The position numbers were made by a program, and so were the translations under genes. DNA of 18,636 bases from Actinomyces graevenitzii C83 (GTDB taxonomy: Bacteria; Actinomycetota; Actinomycetes; Actinomycetales; Actinomycetaceae): contig NZ_JH470338.1 in the NCBI RefSeq assembly GCF_000239695.1, forward strand, positions 1,762,446-1,781,081. Reading direction: 5' to 3'. The notes under the pieces are model-generated. The model saw only the letters and a list, made by a program, of their open reading frames with translations, did no database searches and was not told where the DNA came from. The stretch's first letter is position 1. The number at the start of each line of letters is the position of its first letter. Below are positions 1 to 6,681 of this stretch, piece after piece.

Positions 1-300
1 TTTTGGTGAGGCGATTGAGTTGTTTGAGCGGGTGTTGGCTGACCAAGAGCGGGTTTTGGGTCCTGACCACCCTGATACGTTAACCGTCCGCGACAACCTG
101 GCTGGCGCTTATGACTCTGTTGGGCGTTTTGGTGAGGCGATTGAGTTGTATGAGCGGGTGTTGGCTGAGTATGAGCGGGTGTTGGGGGCTGATCACCCTG
201 ATACGTTGAACACCCGCAATAATCTGGCTGTCGCTTATGACTCTGTTGGGCGTTTTGGTGAGGCGATCGATGCGTGGGAGAAACTGCTGCCAGACTGTCA
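1..300 (+). repeat. 126-bp tandem repeat inside the TPR gene
   Basis: Units start at 1, 127 and 253. Units 1 and 2 match over long stretches, including the shared start TTTTGGTGAGGCGATTGAGT. The third unit keeps only about the first 16 bases before diverging. The 126-bp period equals one 42-residue TPR, so slippage or recombination could add or remove whole repeats in frame. Confidence 0.85.
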
Positions 301-415
301 GCGGGTATTAGGGCTAGAACATCCACTAACCAAGCGAGTGGAGAAAAATCTTGAAGCAGCTAAGCGCAAGATGAACCCGCCGGATGCGCCATCACCAGAA
401 ACCGGTGAGGACTAA
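2..415 (+). CDS. TPR (kinesin-light-chain type) protein, 3' end only
   Basis: The frame is open at the left edge, so this is the C-terminal part of a larger protein; the TTG at 20 is only an internal Leu codon. It encodes 42-residue tetratricopeptide units of the TPR_10/TPR_12 kind, with the recurring motif GADHPDTLNTRNNLAVAYDS followed by GRFGEAIELYERVLAEYERV. The DNA repeats with a 126-bp period (units begin at 1, 127 and 253), and the first two units are nearly identical. The last unit diverges (DAWEKLLPDCQRVLG) and ends in a Lys/Glu-rich helix and a short acidic tail, a normal end for such arrays. TPR arrays bind proteins; in actinobacteria they often follow NB-ARC or other STAND ATPase domains, but no such domain is visible here. 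A shorter relative of this C-terminus lies at 10285-10511. Confidence 0.85.
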   Translation, partial: FGEAIELFERVLADQERVLGPDHPDTLTVRDNLAGAYDSVGRFGEAIELYERVLAEYERVLGADHPDTLNTRNNLAVAYDSVGRFGEAIDAWEKLLPDCQRVLGLEHPLTKRVEKNLEAAKRKMNPPDAPSPETGED

Positions 416-508
416 ACTCTGCTGACTCTGTGGAAGGACGGAGTGTGGAGCGAAGCAACTGTTGTCGCTAGTTACTGCAGCTCGCCGTGCTGGTTATGGG
501 TGGGCTGC

Positions 509-1261
509 TTAGCGTTGCTTTTCGGCGGAGGCGCCAAATGGTTGGCGTGAAAAAGCAATAGCTCCAAGGCTTAAAACAGCTAGGAACGCTACACATACGC
601 AGATTTCCCAGCTGGGGGCGAGTAGTGGCTTGCTGTTAAACAAGCTCACTCGGATCAGGTCAACCAGGTAAGTGACTGGATTACACCTAGCAATTGTGGC
701 AGCCCAACTAGGGAAAGCCTCAATAGGGTAAAACGCGCCAGCAAAAGTAATCAGCAAGACGCTAGTAAAAGACACAGCCAAAAAATTATTGCGCCTAATT
801 GTTACCTGAGTGCCCAGCATAGCTGCCAGAAAACTAGTACCTAAAAGTAACCCCACACCTGCAAGCAGATACATTGGCTGACCTATTGGCGTATAGCTAA
901 CAAAGGGCATGGAGATAACAATAATCACCAGGCTTTGCATCGCTGCTAAGAAAGTCTGAATAAGAGCGTGTGCATTCACGAATGCAGGAAAACCGCCGGG
1001 AGACAGGCGCACCACATCCAAGCGAAGCCCCTGGATTTCCTCGCGGGCCTCATAGCTTGAACCCTGTATAGCGTTAGTAAAAACGTTTACAACAGCCACT
1101 GAGATAATCATGAACGCAACGCCATAGCTAGGTGCTAGGTAAGTTGCTGCAAAGATTGCGAAAAGCGCAGTAGAAAGCAGTGGGCGAGCCAACATTGAAA
1201 ACGTGTCGGTAGGGTTGCGTCGCAAGGTTTGGTAATAGCGGTAAGCAGTAGCACTAATCAA
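509..1261 (-). CDS. ABC-2 type transporter permease (second subunit)
   Basis: A 250-residue integral membrane protein with about six hydrophobic segments: roughly residues 30-60 (two close segments), 103-125, 130-155, 162-180 and 220-240. It has the layout of ABC-2 permeases of drug, lipid or bacteriocin exporters. The motif FYPIEAFPSW near residue 177 followed by NPVTYLVDLIR is the usual ABC-2 membrane signature (proline-rich loop then NPxTyxvd). It begins at a TTG that overlaps the stop of the upstream permease by 4 bases (TTGA), so translation is probably coupled. With the ATPase and first permease it should form a heterodimeric exporter in the cytoplasmic membrane. The substrate cannot be read from sequence. 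No enzyme, precursor peptide or regulator gene is attached to the operon. Confidence 0.85.
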   Translation of the reverse strand: MISATAYRYYQTLRRNPTDTFSMLARPLLSTALFAIFAATYLAPSYGVAFMIISVAVVNVFTNAIQGSSYEAREEIQGLRLDVVRLSPGGFPAFVNAHALIQTFLAAMQSLVIIVISMPFVSYTPIGQPMYLLAGVGLLLGTSFLAAMLGTQVTIRRNNFLAVSFTSVLLITFAGAFYPIEAFPSWAATIARCNPVTYLVDLIRVSLFNSKPLLAPSWEICVCVAFLAVLSLGAIAFSRQPFGASAEKQR

Positions 1262-2001
1262 AGTGAACCTCCAAATGCGCCGTCGACCTGATACTTTTTA
1301 GTTGAGCGCTTCACCCACGCAACACCAAACAGCAGGAAAATAAAGCTAACCAAAATTCCTGCCAAAACATGGCTCGGGTTAGAAGTGCGAATAAACTCGT
1401 TTAAATGCGTCAGTGGTGACAGTTGGGCTGCAATCCGAGTAATACCAGCGAAAGTATTCAGCGGCCACAACACACAAGAAAATATTACTAGTGCGTCAAG
1501 AAGAAGATTTATGAAGTGAAAGGTCCGGTTAAAACGAACCTCAAATCCATACACCAAATACACGCAGCCTAGTGAGGTGGGAACAGCGAGCAGCGCATAG
1601 CCCAGCATCTGCCACACAACCACCGGGAACCCTAAAGCGAACCCCAAAGCAAACACAGAAACTAGTGACGAAAACAGGTAAAAACAGCAAACTCCACCAG
1701 TGTAGCCAGACAGCCAAGGGATAACTGAGCCCTCTGAATGTAAGAAAGTATCCAAGCGGCCCCCGCCAGCCAAACCCTGGATAGACACCAAGCATTGGAT
1801 TACGACGGCAGTAAAAAACGCCCAAACCATGTTGGTGTACAAGAAAAAGTTTTGCGTGTCAGACTCAAGATAAGCGCGTCCAAGAAACAATAACGGAAGC
1901 ACTTCCATGAGCGGCACCACCACTAAAACCCGCAACCAAATTCCCGGCTGGCGAGCATTCATGGTCAGACTGTAGCGCATATGAGCAAATAAACTTCTCA
2001 C
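1258..2001 (-). CDS. ABC-2 type transporter permease (first subunit)
   Basis: A 247-residue membrane protein with about six predicted transmembrane segments and a short cytoplasmic N-terminus. The motif SPLTHLNEFIRTS near residue 195 corresponds to the NP/SPLTHxxexxR signature of ABC-2 permeases. The start is GTG, overlapping the TGA of the ATPase gene by 4 bases; an ATG seven codons downstream (1980) is an alternative. It is the middle gene of a three-gene operon read right to left and should pair with the second permease as the channel of an exporter. The two permeases are clearly different in sequence, which indicates a heterodimer. Confidence 0.85.
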   Translation of the reverse strand: MRSLFAHMRYSLTMNARQPGIWLRVLVVVPLMEVLPLLFLGRAYLESDTQNFFLYTNMVWAFFTAVVIQCLVSIQGLAGGGRLDTFLHSEGSVIPWLSGYTGGVCCFYLFSSLVSVFALGFALGFPVVVWQMLGYALLAVPTSLGCVYLVYGFEVRFNRTFHFINLLLDALVIFSCVLWPLNTFAGITRIAAQLSPLTHLNEFIRTSNPSHVLAGILVSFIFLLFGVAWVKRSTKKYQVDGAFGGSL

Positions 2002-2927
2002 TCAGCACCGCCCAAAAGCCAGAAAGTATCAGCAAGCTGAGCGTCCCGGCGAGTGTAAGTTAGCCCCATCTGGTCAAGCAGATTAGAGTTGGATAAACCA
2101 AAAGCAAGCACGTCAACTTCAACTCCGTCGTCCTGGCGAATAACGGTGCGTGCCCCAAGCTCATCATTTAAGCGAGTAATAACGCTCTGCTTCTGACTAG
2201 TTGGTACTTGCAGTTGGTAAACCACCTCTCCAGCGCGCATACGTAACTGCTCAGGCGAGGCGTCAGCCATTATGCGGCCCTTAGATAGAAACAGCACCCG
2301 ATCGCATAGATCATTAACCTCAGTCATGATGTGGGTGCTCAGCAGCACGGTTACTCCACTGTTTTGCAGGCGTCGTATTACTCCGTACACGTCATTTGCT
2401 GCCAGCGGGTCTAAACCAGAAGTGGGTTCATCAAGGAAAATGAGTTTCGGGTTGGTGACCATGGCTCGGGCAATGTTGACGCGCTGCTTAAGTCCTGTCG
2501 ACAAAGTCCACACCTGATCCCCACTGCGATCAGCCACATTACAAAGCTCCATAGAACGGTTGATCCGCTTAGCGCGCTGTGCCTTGTGGATGCCGTACAG
2601 GCGGCAGACATACTCCAGGTTCTCTCGCACTGTTAACAGGCCAAACAGCTGGCTTGAATTACTGGAAAAACCCAGTTGTTGACTCCATTGCTTGGACTTT
2701 TTTCTGGGTAAGGGCTTGAGCAGGTCAGCGCCAAGAACCTCTAAACGCTTAGCCCGGGTTGGTACCCATAGCCCACTAATGATGCGTAGCAGTGTTGTCT
2801 TGCCGGCACCATTTGGGCCAATCAGGGCTACAACCTGACCGGTTTCAAGCGTCAATGAATCAATCGATAAAACCAGGCGATCGCCGAAAGCCTTATCTAC
2901 ACCACTAAGAGCAGCAATTTGTGTCAT
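1998..2927 (-). CDS. ABC transporter ATP-binding protein
   Basis: A 309-residue cytoplasmic ATPase that would drive the two ABC-2 permeases. Visible motifs are Walker A GPNGAGKTT (37-45), signature LSTGLKQR (142-149, a change from LSGGQ), Walker B LIFLDEP (162-168), D-loop SGLD (170-173) and H-loop His199. In my alignment the Q-loop position (about residue 90) is Asn rather than Gln, though this region is hard to align by eye. The roughly 90 residues after the ATPase core (about 220-309) form the accessory domain typical of DrrA/NodI/CcmA-like exporters. The start is ATG at 2927 with only a weak ribosome site (GGT just upstream). It is the first gene of the operon. The 170 bases upstream should hold the promoter, but I see no convincing boxes. 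Confidence 0.9.
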   Translation of the reverse strand: MTQIAALSGVDKAFGDRLVLSIDSLTLETGQVVALIGPNGAGKTTLLRIISGLWVPTRAKRLEVLGADLLKPLPRKKSKQWSQQLGFSSNSSQLFGLLTVRENLEYVCRLYGIHKAQRAKRINRSMELCNVADRSGDQVWTLSTGLKQRVNIARAMVTNPKLIFLDEPTSGLDPLAANDVYGVIRRLQNSGVTVLLSTHIMTEVNDLCDRVLFLSKGRIMADASPEQLRMRAGEVVYQLQVPTSQKQSVITRLNDELGARTVIRQDDGVEVDVLAFGLSNSNLLDQMGLTYTRRDAQLADTFWLLGGAE

Positions 2928-3099
2928 ACCAAAACTCGTAACCAGTAGCTGCGGTGCTGGGTAGGTCTGCCTGCGTCAGCTCGCAGCACTAACGTCTTTG
3001 TGATCTAGGTTAAAAATATGGTAGCTGCTTTTGCGGGAATTTTTCAGATTTTGGTGAAAATGTGGGAGGGGGGCCACAGTCTGAGCGGCGGGCCAGGTT

Positions 3100-3252
3100 C
3101 TAGGGGTGGGAGTTGGCGACGGCGTCGAGCCAGTCAGGGGCATAGTCGAGCCTGCTGGTGAAAACGATGCTGTCTCCGTTGTCTTTGATGAGTTCAGGGG
3201 GGAAGTGCTGGCCGAGGAGTGGGAGCGCGAGGCCTCGAAACTGTTCCCACAT
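3100..3252 (-). CDS. small hypothetical protein (50 aa) ending the toxin/immunity array
   Basis: A 50-residue ORF read right to left. It begins at ATG 3252, 27 bases after the stop of the preceding putative immunity gene, with a plausible AGGAG ribosome site about 9 bases before the start. It runs MWEQFRGLALPLLGQHFPPE and ends SRLDYAPDWLDAVANSHP. I recognise no family. The last third is duplicated in degenerate form at 11595-11631, where a minus-strand frame reads SRLDCTPDWLDAATLS. The protein is therefore either a real small immunity-type protein or the tail of a larger one whose front was lost. Position and spacing suggest co-transcription with the immunity genes. Confidence 0.5.
   Translation of the reverse strand: MWEQFRGLALPLLGQHFPPELIKDNGDSIVFTSRLDYAPDWLDAVANSHP
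3120..3156. repeat. 37-bp direct repeat, copy A
   Basis: Matches 11595-11631 at 34 of 37 positions in the same orientation. The first 21 and last 13 bases are identical; only the three bases between them differ. It lies in the 3' end of the 50-residue ORF. Confidence 0.9.
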
Positions 3253-3279
3253 CAGTGGTACTCCTGTCTGTCCGTGGGC

Positions 3280-3810
3280 TTAGGCGAAGGGGACGCGTGG
3301 CATGCCGAACAGGGCCTGGCAGACTTCCTTGGTGCTTTCAATGTGGGCGATCTCGAAGAGCCGTTCGGGTGAGTGCTTCAGGAACCAGGGAAGGTTGCCG
3401 GCAACATATGCGGAGTCGTCTGCAAGGATCCCCGTGGATGAGCCCTCATGGAGTAGTTCCCATGACTCGGGATCTTGTGACCAGCCTGGAGCAGGAGAGA
3501 GCCATCTGAACGCAATGCCGATATCCTTCAGGTTCCAGCTGAGTCGAAGGAAGTCAAACAATTCCATCACGAGCCATTGCTTAATCGGGATCAGGTCGTT
3601 GGTGCGTATGTCGCCACGAGGCCTGTAAGACCGTTCACTTGTGCCGCCGAAATAGAAGCCGTCCTTTCGCCAGATGTGTATAAGGATTTGAGGGTCTGGC
3701 CCGTTGAAAATAATGTGTTCTTCGGACAGTTCATATACTTCCCTATTCGCGGAGGAAACGACTGTTTCACTGAAGTTGTCATTCCTTAGTAGGGTACTTC
3801 TGGTAGTCAT
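3280..3810 (-). CDS. putative immunity protein for the TNT toxin tip
   Basis: A 176-residue soluble protein beginning MTTRSTLLRNDNFSETVVSS. The frame stays open upstream to 3942, but ATG 3810 follows a GAGAGGA ribosome site, and the upstream part is shadowed by the TNT domain in another frame. No signal peptide or membrane segment is seen. The middle is Trp- and aromatic-rich (IHIWRKDGFYFGG; ELLHEGSSTGILADDSAYVA). I cannot assign a family with confidence. Its position directly after, and overlapping by about 32 bases, the TNT toxin tip is the classical arrangement for a cognate immunity gene, so immunity to NAD depletion is the inferred role. A known TNT immunity family (Imm42/IFT) exists, but I cannot confirm membership by eye. 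Confidence 0.55.
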   Translation of the reverse strand: MTTRSTLLRNDNFSETVVSSANREVYELSEEHIIFNGPDPQILIHIWRKDGFYFGGTSERSYRPRGDIRTNDLIPIKQWLVMELFDFLRLSWNLKDIGIAFRWLSPAPGWSQDPESWELLHEGSSTGILADDSAYVAGNLPWFLKHSPERLFEIAHIESTKEVCQALFGMPRVPFA

Positions 3811-4093
3811 ATGTAATGATTCCTCTCTTTTCCAAATCTTCCAATGGGATCTCCACGAGTTTTCCTGTAGTTGCGTCTGGCTCCCAAATCTGTAGCTGTA
3901 TCGCGCCTCCTGGTTGCCCGAACGCGGGCGCAACTGTCCCATGCGTAGCTACGCACCCTTCGGGAAGCTTACCTGTGAGATGAGCGCGCATGTCGGGTGG
4001 GCCAAGAGAGTAGGGGGCATAAAGTCCGCGTTCGGCGAGAGAAGGAATGCTCCCATCCTTATGTAAAGCTGCCGCATATTTGCCGCCTGGATC
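3779..4093 (-). pseudogene. orphan TNT-domain toxin tip (NAD glycohydrolase), 5' truncated
   Basis: The minus-strand frame is open from just inside a stop at 4094-4096 down to the stop at 3779. It encodes nearly a whole TNT domain (PF14021, tuberculosis necrotizing toxin family). Landmarks are DPGGKYAAALHKDG at its beginning, SLAERGLYAPYSLG, LTGKLPEG, then the hallmark GTVAPAFGQPGGAIQLQI and the closing LEDLEKRGIITYDY. The Gln of GQPGG matches the catalytic Gln of the family. TNT domains hydrolyse NAD+ in target cells and are normally the C-terminal tip of a long secreted protein. Here no delivery region precedes it, and the only ATG in frame (3991) would drop the first third of the domain. 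It is therefore a displaced tip, silent unless recombined onto a carrier gene. The 3' end overlaps the putative immunity gene. Confidence 0.75.
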
Positions 4094-4142
4094 CTAGCGC
4101 CCGGCGGCTCACTCACCTGTGAGGGTGGGACCGCTGCGTGAG

Positions 4143-4472
4143 TCAGCGGAAGGAAATCTCTTTCTCGGTCTTGTTATCGAACCATCGCCGACGTCTGTCA
4201 GGTTCGACGACGAGTTGAATGTCGGAGCCGATCGGCAGGTCGTAGATGCCGATGCAGGCGGGCTCAAGGTTGCACAGCTCGTTGAAGTCGACGACGGTCA
4301 TGTTTTTTGGATCATCCAGGTACTCGGCGGTGTCGCGGTCGGATAGCACGCGCCAGCCGGAGTCCTGAGGGGCAAGCGGTACATCGCGGATCATCCACTT
4401 GATGTTCCCCGTTCGTTCGACAATTTTCCGCGAGACGATGGCCGCGCCGGCGTTGTTAATGAACGTGATCAT
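4143..4472 (-). CDS. Imm33 (DUF2185) family immunity protein
   Basis: A 109-residue soluble protein. The features SRKIVERTGNIKWMIRDVP, PQDSGWRVLSD and DTAEYLDDPKNMTVVDFN, ending in DLPIGSDIQLVVEPD, match the DUF2185/Imm33 pattern (SkkV, WmyRe.P, DSGWr, eY..dp.N, l..pvGS). Imm33 proteins occur beside polymorphic toxins as immunity factors. The ATG at 4472 overlaps the stop of the ankyrin-like gene as ATGA, so the two are translationally coupled. It lies second after the GH-E nuclease tip. It may protect against that nuclease, against an earlier lost toxin, or be a spare immunity gene kept in the array. Confidence 0.75.
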   Translation of the reverse strand: MITFINNAGAAIVSRKIVERTGNIKWMIRDVPLAPQDSGWRVLSDRDTAEYLDDPKNMTVVDFNELCNLEPACIGIYDLPIGSDIQLVVEPDRRRRWFDNKTEKEISFR

Positions 4473-5020
4473 GCGTGTTCCTCAGTGTGTTTCTCGCTTC
4501 CGGCCGCGAGGTAGTCGTCGATGCGGTCCGCGAGGGCTTGTCGGTCCTCGAACGCGCGGACGAGTTTATGGAAGGGCTTGCCTCCGTCGACGACGGTTGT
4601 AAAGCCCGGGTCGGGGGACGCGAAGACGACGTCGTAGATGGGTGCCAGGTCCTCGTCGGAGTAATCCTGCGTGGAGATCAGGTGGACGAGGGGGATGCAC
4701 CCGTTTTTGTCCGGTTGACCGAGCGCTACGCCTCGATCCAGGAGGCGACGGCATAGCGCGACGTCCCGGTTGACGTCGCGCGCGCATTGCGCGAAGAGAA
4801 TATGAAACGGGTTCGTTCCGTCCGTGGTGCCGGCATCGAGAACGCAATCGCGGTCTAGCAGGAAGTCGCACATCGGGTAACGCTGCGCGGGATCGGTGTT
4901 GCTGAGCGCCTCGATGAAGAGGCTCTTGCCCCACCGCACGCGCTTTTCGTCCCCGTCGGCAAACAGCTCCTTGAATTGATCGAAGGTTCCCCTGTACGCG
5001 ACCGCAAAGATAGACGTCAT
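4469..5020 (-). CDS. ankyrin-repeat-like immunity protein, next to the GH-E nuclease tip
   Basis: A 183-residue protein beginning MTSIFAVAYRGTFDQFKELF. I chose ATG 5020, preceded by GGTGGA at a suitable distance, over the GTG four codons upstream. It has about four ankyrin-like helix pairs: KSLFIEALSNTDPAQRYPMC, NPFHILFAQC with LCRRLLDRGVALGQPDKNG, CIPLVHLIST, then GKPFHKLVRAFEDRQALADR. Ankyrin-type immunity proteins are common partners of nuclease toxins. The gene starts 15 bases after the stop of the GH-E toxin tip and overlaps Imm33 by 4 bases, so toxin, ankyrin gene and Imm33 form one unit. Expected role: binding and blocking the nuclease in the producer's cytoplasm. Confidence 0.65.
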   Translation of the reverse strand: MTSIFAVAYRGTFDQFKELFADGDEKRVRWGKSLFIEALSNTDPAQRYPMCDFLLDRDCVLDAGTTDGTNPFHILFAQCARDVNRDVALCRRLLDRGVALGQPDKNGCIPLVHLISTQDYSDEDLAPIYDVVFASPDPGFTTVVDGGKPFHKLVRAFEDRQALADRIDDYLAAGSEKHTEEHA

Positions 5021-5035
5021 CAGCGATTCCACCCG

Positions 5036-5391
5036 CTACTCGTCGTAATGACCCCTGTTTCTCGATGAAAACTCGACTCGATAGTTCTTTGGTTCAATAT
5101 ACCAATCTAGAAATTGCTGTGGCGTCATCTCGCCATTGACATACGATCTCCATACGTCACTGTACTTGTGACCGGGCTTATGCCCCATGCCCCAGATGCC
5201 CGCTCGGGGCTGGCCCGGCTGCCAATCGATCGGTTTGCCGCGCCAGTCACGCAAAACGCCGTCGGCATCGGTGAATGCCTCTCTGACCTTGTCCACAATC
5301 CCCTTGCGCCACTGTTGTTGTCATCGGAGTTGTGTGTGTCGGCCTCGTCCTTGGTGGACTTGGTGTCGGCGTCGTCGGTCTTGATCTGAGC
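5036..5391 (-). pseudogene. orphan GH-E family nuclease toxin tip, frameshifted and without delivery region
   Basis: The frame 5036-5320 encodes a GH-E domain (PF14410, HNH/Endo VII superfamily). Visible are IWGMGHKPGHKYSDVWRSYV with the conserved Gly-His, NGEMTPQQFLDWYIEPKNYR, then VEFSSRNRGHYDE, which supplies the conserved Glu and the usual SSNRSH-like end. It should be a metal-dependent nuclease. The frame closes at a stop at 5321-5323. A neighbouring frame (5324-5391) carries an acidic, hydrophilic stretch (KTDDADTKSTKDEADTHNSD) that looks like the linker normally found before a toxin tip, so a frameshift probably separates the two. A stop at 5392-5394 and the antitoxin gene on the other strand then cut it off. 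GTG 5296 is the only in-frame start. Confidence 0.7.
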
Positions 5392-5401
5392 CTATATTCT
5401 G

Positions 5402-5415
5402 GCCACAATTATGGC
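5402..5415. promoter_or_regulatory. palindrome upstream of the Phd/YefM antitoxin, possible operator
   Basis: GCCACAATTATGGC is a near-perfect 14-bp palindrome (one mismatched pair) ending 20 bases before the antitoxin ATG. Antitoxins of this family repress their own promoter by binding short palindromes. A TTGATC box at 5381-5386 could be the -35. No strong -10 is evident. Confidence 0.35.
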
Positions 5416-5435
5416 TAAGATTGAAAGGAGCAGTT

Positions 5436-5648
5436 ATGTCGACACTGACGATGGGGCTCGCCGAGGCGAAGAACAACTTTTCGCGAGTGACAGCAGAGGT
5501 GAATAGGACGGGGAAGCCTGTCACGATCCTCAAGAACAACAGGCCGTGGGTGGTCATTCAACCGGCGCAGCAGTCTGAGAGTGCTGTCGATGTCGCTGTT
5601 GACTTCATGGATGCCTACGCGGACGTGTTTGAAGAGCTCGCGAAGTGA
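5436..5648 (+). CDS. Phd/YefM family antitoxin (orphan)
   Basis: A 70-residue protein. The ATG at 5436 follows a clear GAAAGGAG ribosome site at 5423-5430, so the TTG start at 5421 is rejected. The N-terminal part shows the Phd/YefM DNA-binding fold signature: LAEAKNNFSRVTAEVNRTGK, then PVTILKNNRPWVVIQP (compare eaRknl..ll..v..g..v.itrn.kpvavlvs). The acidic C-terminal helix (DFMDAYADVFEELAK) is where such antitoxins clamp their toxin. The usual toxin gene (Doc, YoeB or RelE-like) should follow within a few bases. Instead there is a 123-base gap and an unrelated DUF2262 gene. It may be a solitary regulator, a leftover of a module that lost its toxin, or an anti-addiction antitoxin. Confidence 0.85.
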   Translation: MSTLTMGLAEAKNNFSRVTAEVNRTGKPVTILKNNRPWVVIQPAQQSESAVDVAVDFMDAYADVFEELAK

Positions 5649-5771
5649 ACGCTGTCGCGTTTTTGTGGGCTAATCGCCTTCTGTTTTGTGTTGGTGATTC
5701 AGTTATGGAGCATTCGATGGAGTAGGGTTCGTCGTAGCGAAGCGGCAGCCCTGGATCAAGGAGGATGGCGC

Positions 5772-6641
5772 GTGGATCTGCTCGAATACATGCGTGCGCA
5801 AGATAACATGACGCAGGCTGAATGGGAACGCACCTTCGAGGAAGAGGTACGGGAGATACTCGTCCTGCTCGCCGGCGGCAGTGGAGCCGGCAAGAGGAAC
5901 GGATTCTGGGACGTCTCGCACTACTTCATTGCGTATGTGGACTGCCAGACCGGCGCACTGCACGCGGGTGGTGGCCGGATCGTCTATCCCGTCAGCGACG
6001 AGCAACACGATGCCGGAGGAATCCTCGATCGCTTCCGTCGGGAGGCGGTGTACCGCCTCAAGGCGCGCAAGAAGATTCGGCACGAGGTTCCCGAAGGCGT
6101 GACCGCTTCCTCGCAGAACCAGTTCCTGATCGTCGAGGTCCTCGAAGAGGATGCCCCGTGCCCCGCCTTGGAAGAGGTGCTGGCCGACTATCGCAGGCCG
6201 GTCGTGGTGGTCGACGAGGTACTCGGAGAACTCACTCTCGACAAAGACCTCGACATGTTTGAAGGGGAGGTCCTGTGGCGCGGCGAGCAGATCTGCCTGT
6301 CGCTCGAGGTTGATACGGCGAACGAGGGCACCTGGGCTGACGCCAGGCGGGCGATGAAGGAGATGCTGGCGGAGCAGGATCGCTGGGACGGTGACATGCG
6401 CGCGAGCGCCGCACGTGAGCTCACCGAACTCGCGTGCGAGTGGCGCGAATCCGCCGACGAGGATGTCCCTGAGATTACGGAAGAGAGCTTCGCTCGCCGG
6501 ATCGAGCTGCGTAGCATCGCGATGGACACCGACGGTTCATTTTCCGCCTACTTCGATGACGACGACATGTTTTTCGGGCACTGTGTCACCGTATACGGAA
6601 CTCTGGCCGATGGGGTGACCGCGGCGAACATGGAGGGATGA
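5772..6641 (+). CDS. DUF2262 domain protein, possible immunity-type protein
   Basis: A 289-residue soluble protein. The frame is open from 5688, but a strong AAGGAGG at 5758-5764 sits 7 bases before GTG 5772, so I take that start (MDLLEYMRAQDNMTQAEWER). Residues 1-155 are an uncharacterised N-terminal half ending FLIVEVLEEDAPCP. Residues from about 165 match DUF2262 (PF10020): VVVVDEVLGELTLDKDLDMF, EGEVLWRGEQICLSLEVD, then an acidic C-terminus with GSFSAYFDDDDMFFGHCV. The biochemical function is unknown. Such proteins occur singly or near polymorphic-toxin genes, so with the toxin array next door an immunity role is a reasonable guess. Base composition is more GC-rich than in the ABC operon at the left. 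Confidence 0.65.
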   Translation: MDLLEYMRAQDNMTQAEWERTFEEEVREILVLLAGGSGAGKRNGFWDVSHYFIAYVDCQTGALHAGGGRIVYPVSDEQHDAGGILDRFRREAVYRLKARKKIRHEVPEGVTASSQNQFLIVEVLEEDAPCPALEEVLADYRRPVVVVDEVLGELTLDKDLDMFEGEVLWRGEQICLSLEVDTANEGTWADARRAMKEMLAEQDRWDGDMRASAARELTELACEWRESADEDVPEITEESFARRIELRSIAMDTDGSFSAYFDDDDMFFGHCVTVYGTLADGVTAANMEG

Positions 6642-6681
6642 GCGCCGCAGGCCCGCGCAGGATCAGGCGAGCGTGTCGTTG

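Noticed and set aside
1..415. Tandem 126-bp units as a CRISPR array or minisatellite
   Set aside because: The period encodes in-frame TPR motifs and there are no short repeats with unique spacers. No CRISPR array is seen anywhere in the window.
1541..1825. 94-residue minus-strand frame
   Set aside because: Alternate-frame shadow inside the first ABC permease.
3004..3060. AT-rich block upstream of the ABC operon as its promoter
   Set aside because: No pair of boxes at acceptable spacing could be found on the minus strand, so no promoter is claimed.
4100..4125. CTCAC/GTGAG palindrome between Imm33 and the TNT tip as terminator
   Set aside because: The stem is only five pairs with a two-base loop and no T-run.
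4566..4934. 122-residue minus-strand frame rich in Arg and Pro
   Set aside because: Shadow of the ankyrin-like immunity gene in another frame.
5822..6262. 146-residue plus-strand frame rich in Arg and Gly
   Set aside because: Second-frame shadow of the DUF2262 gene.
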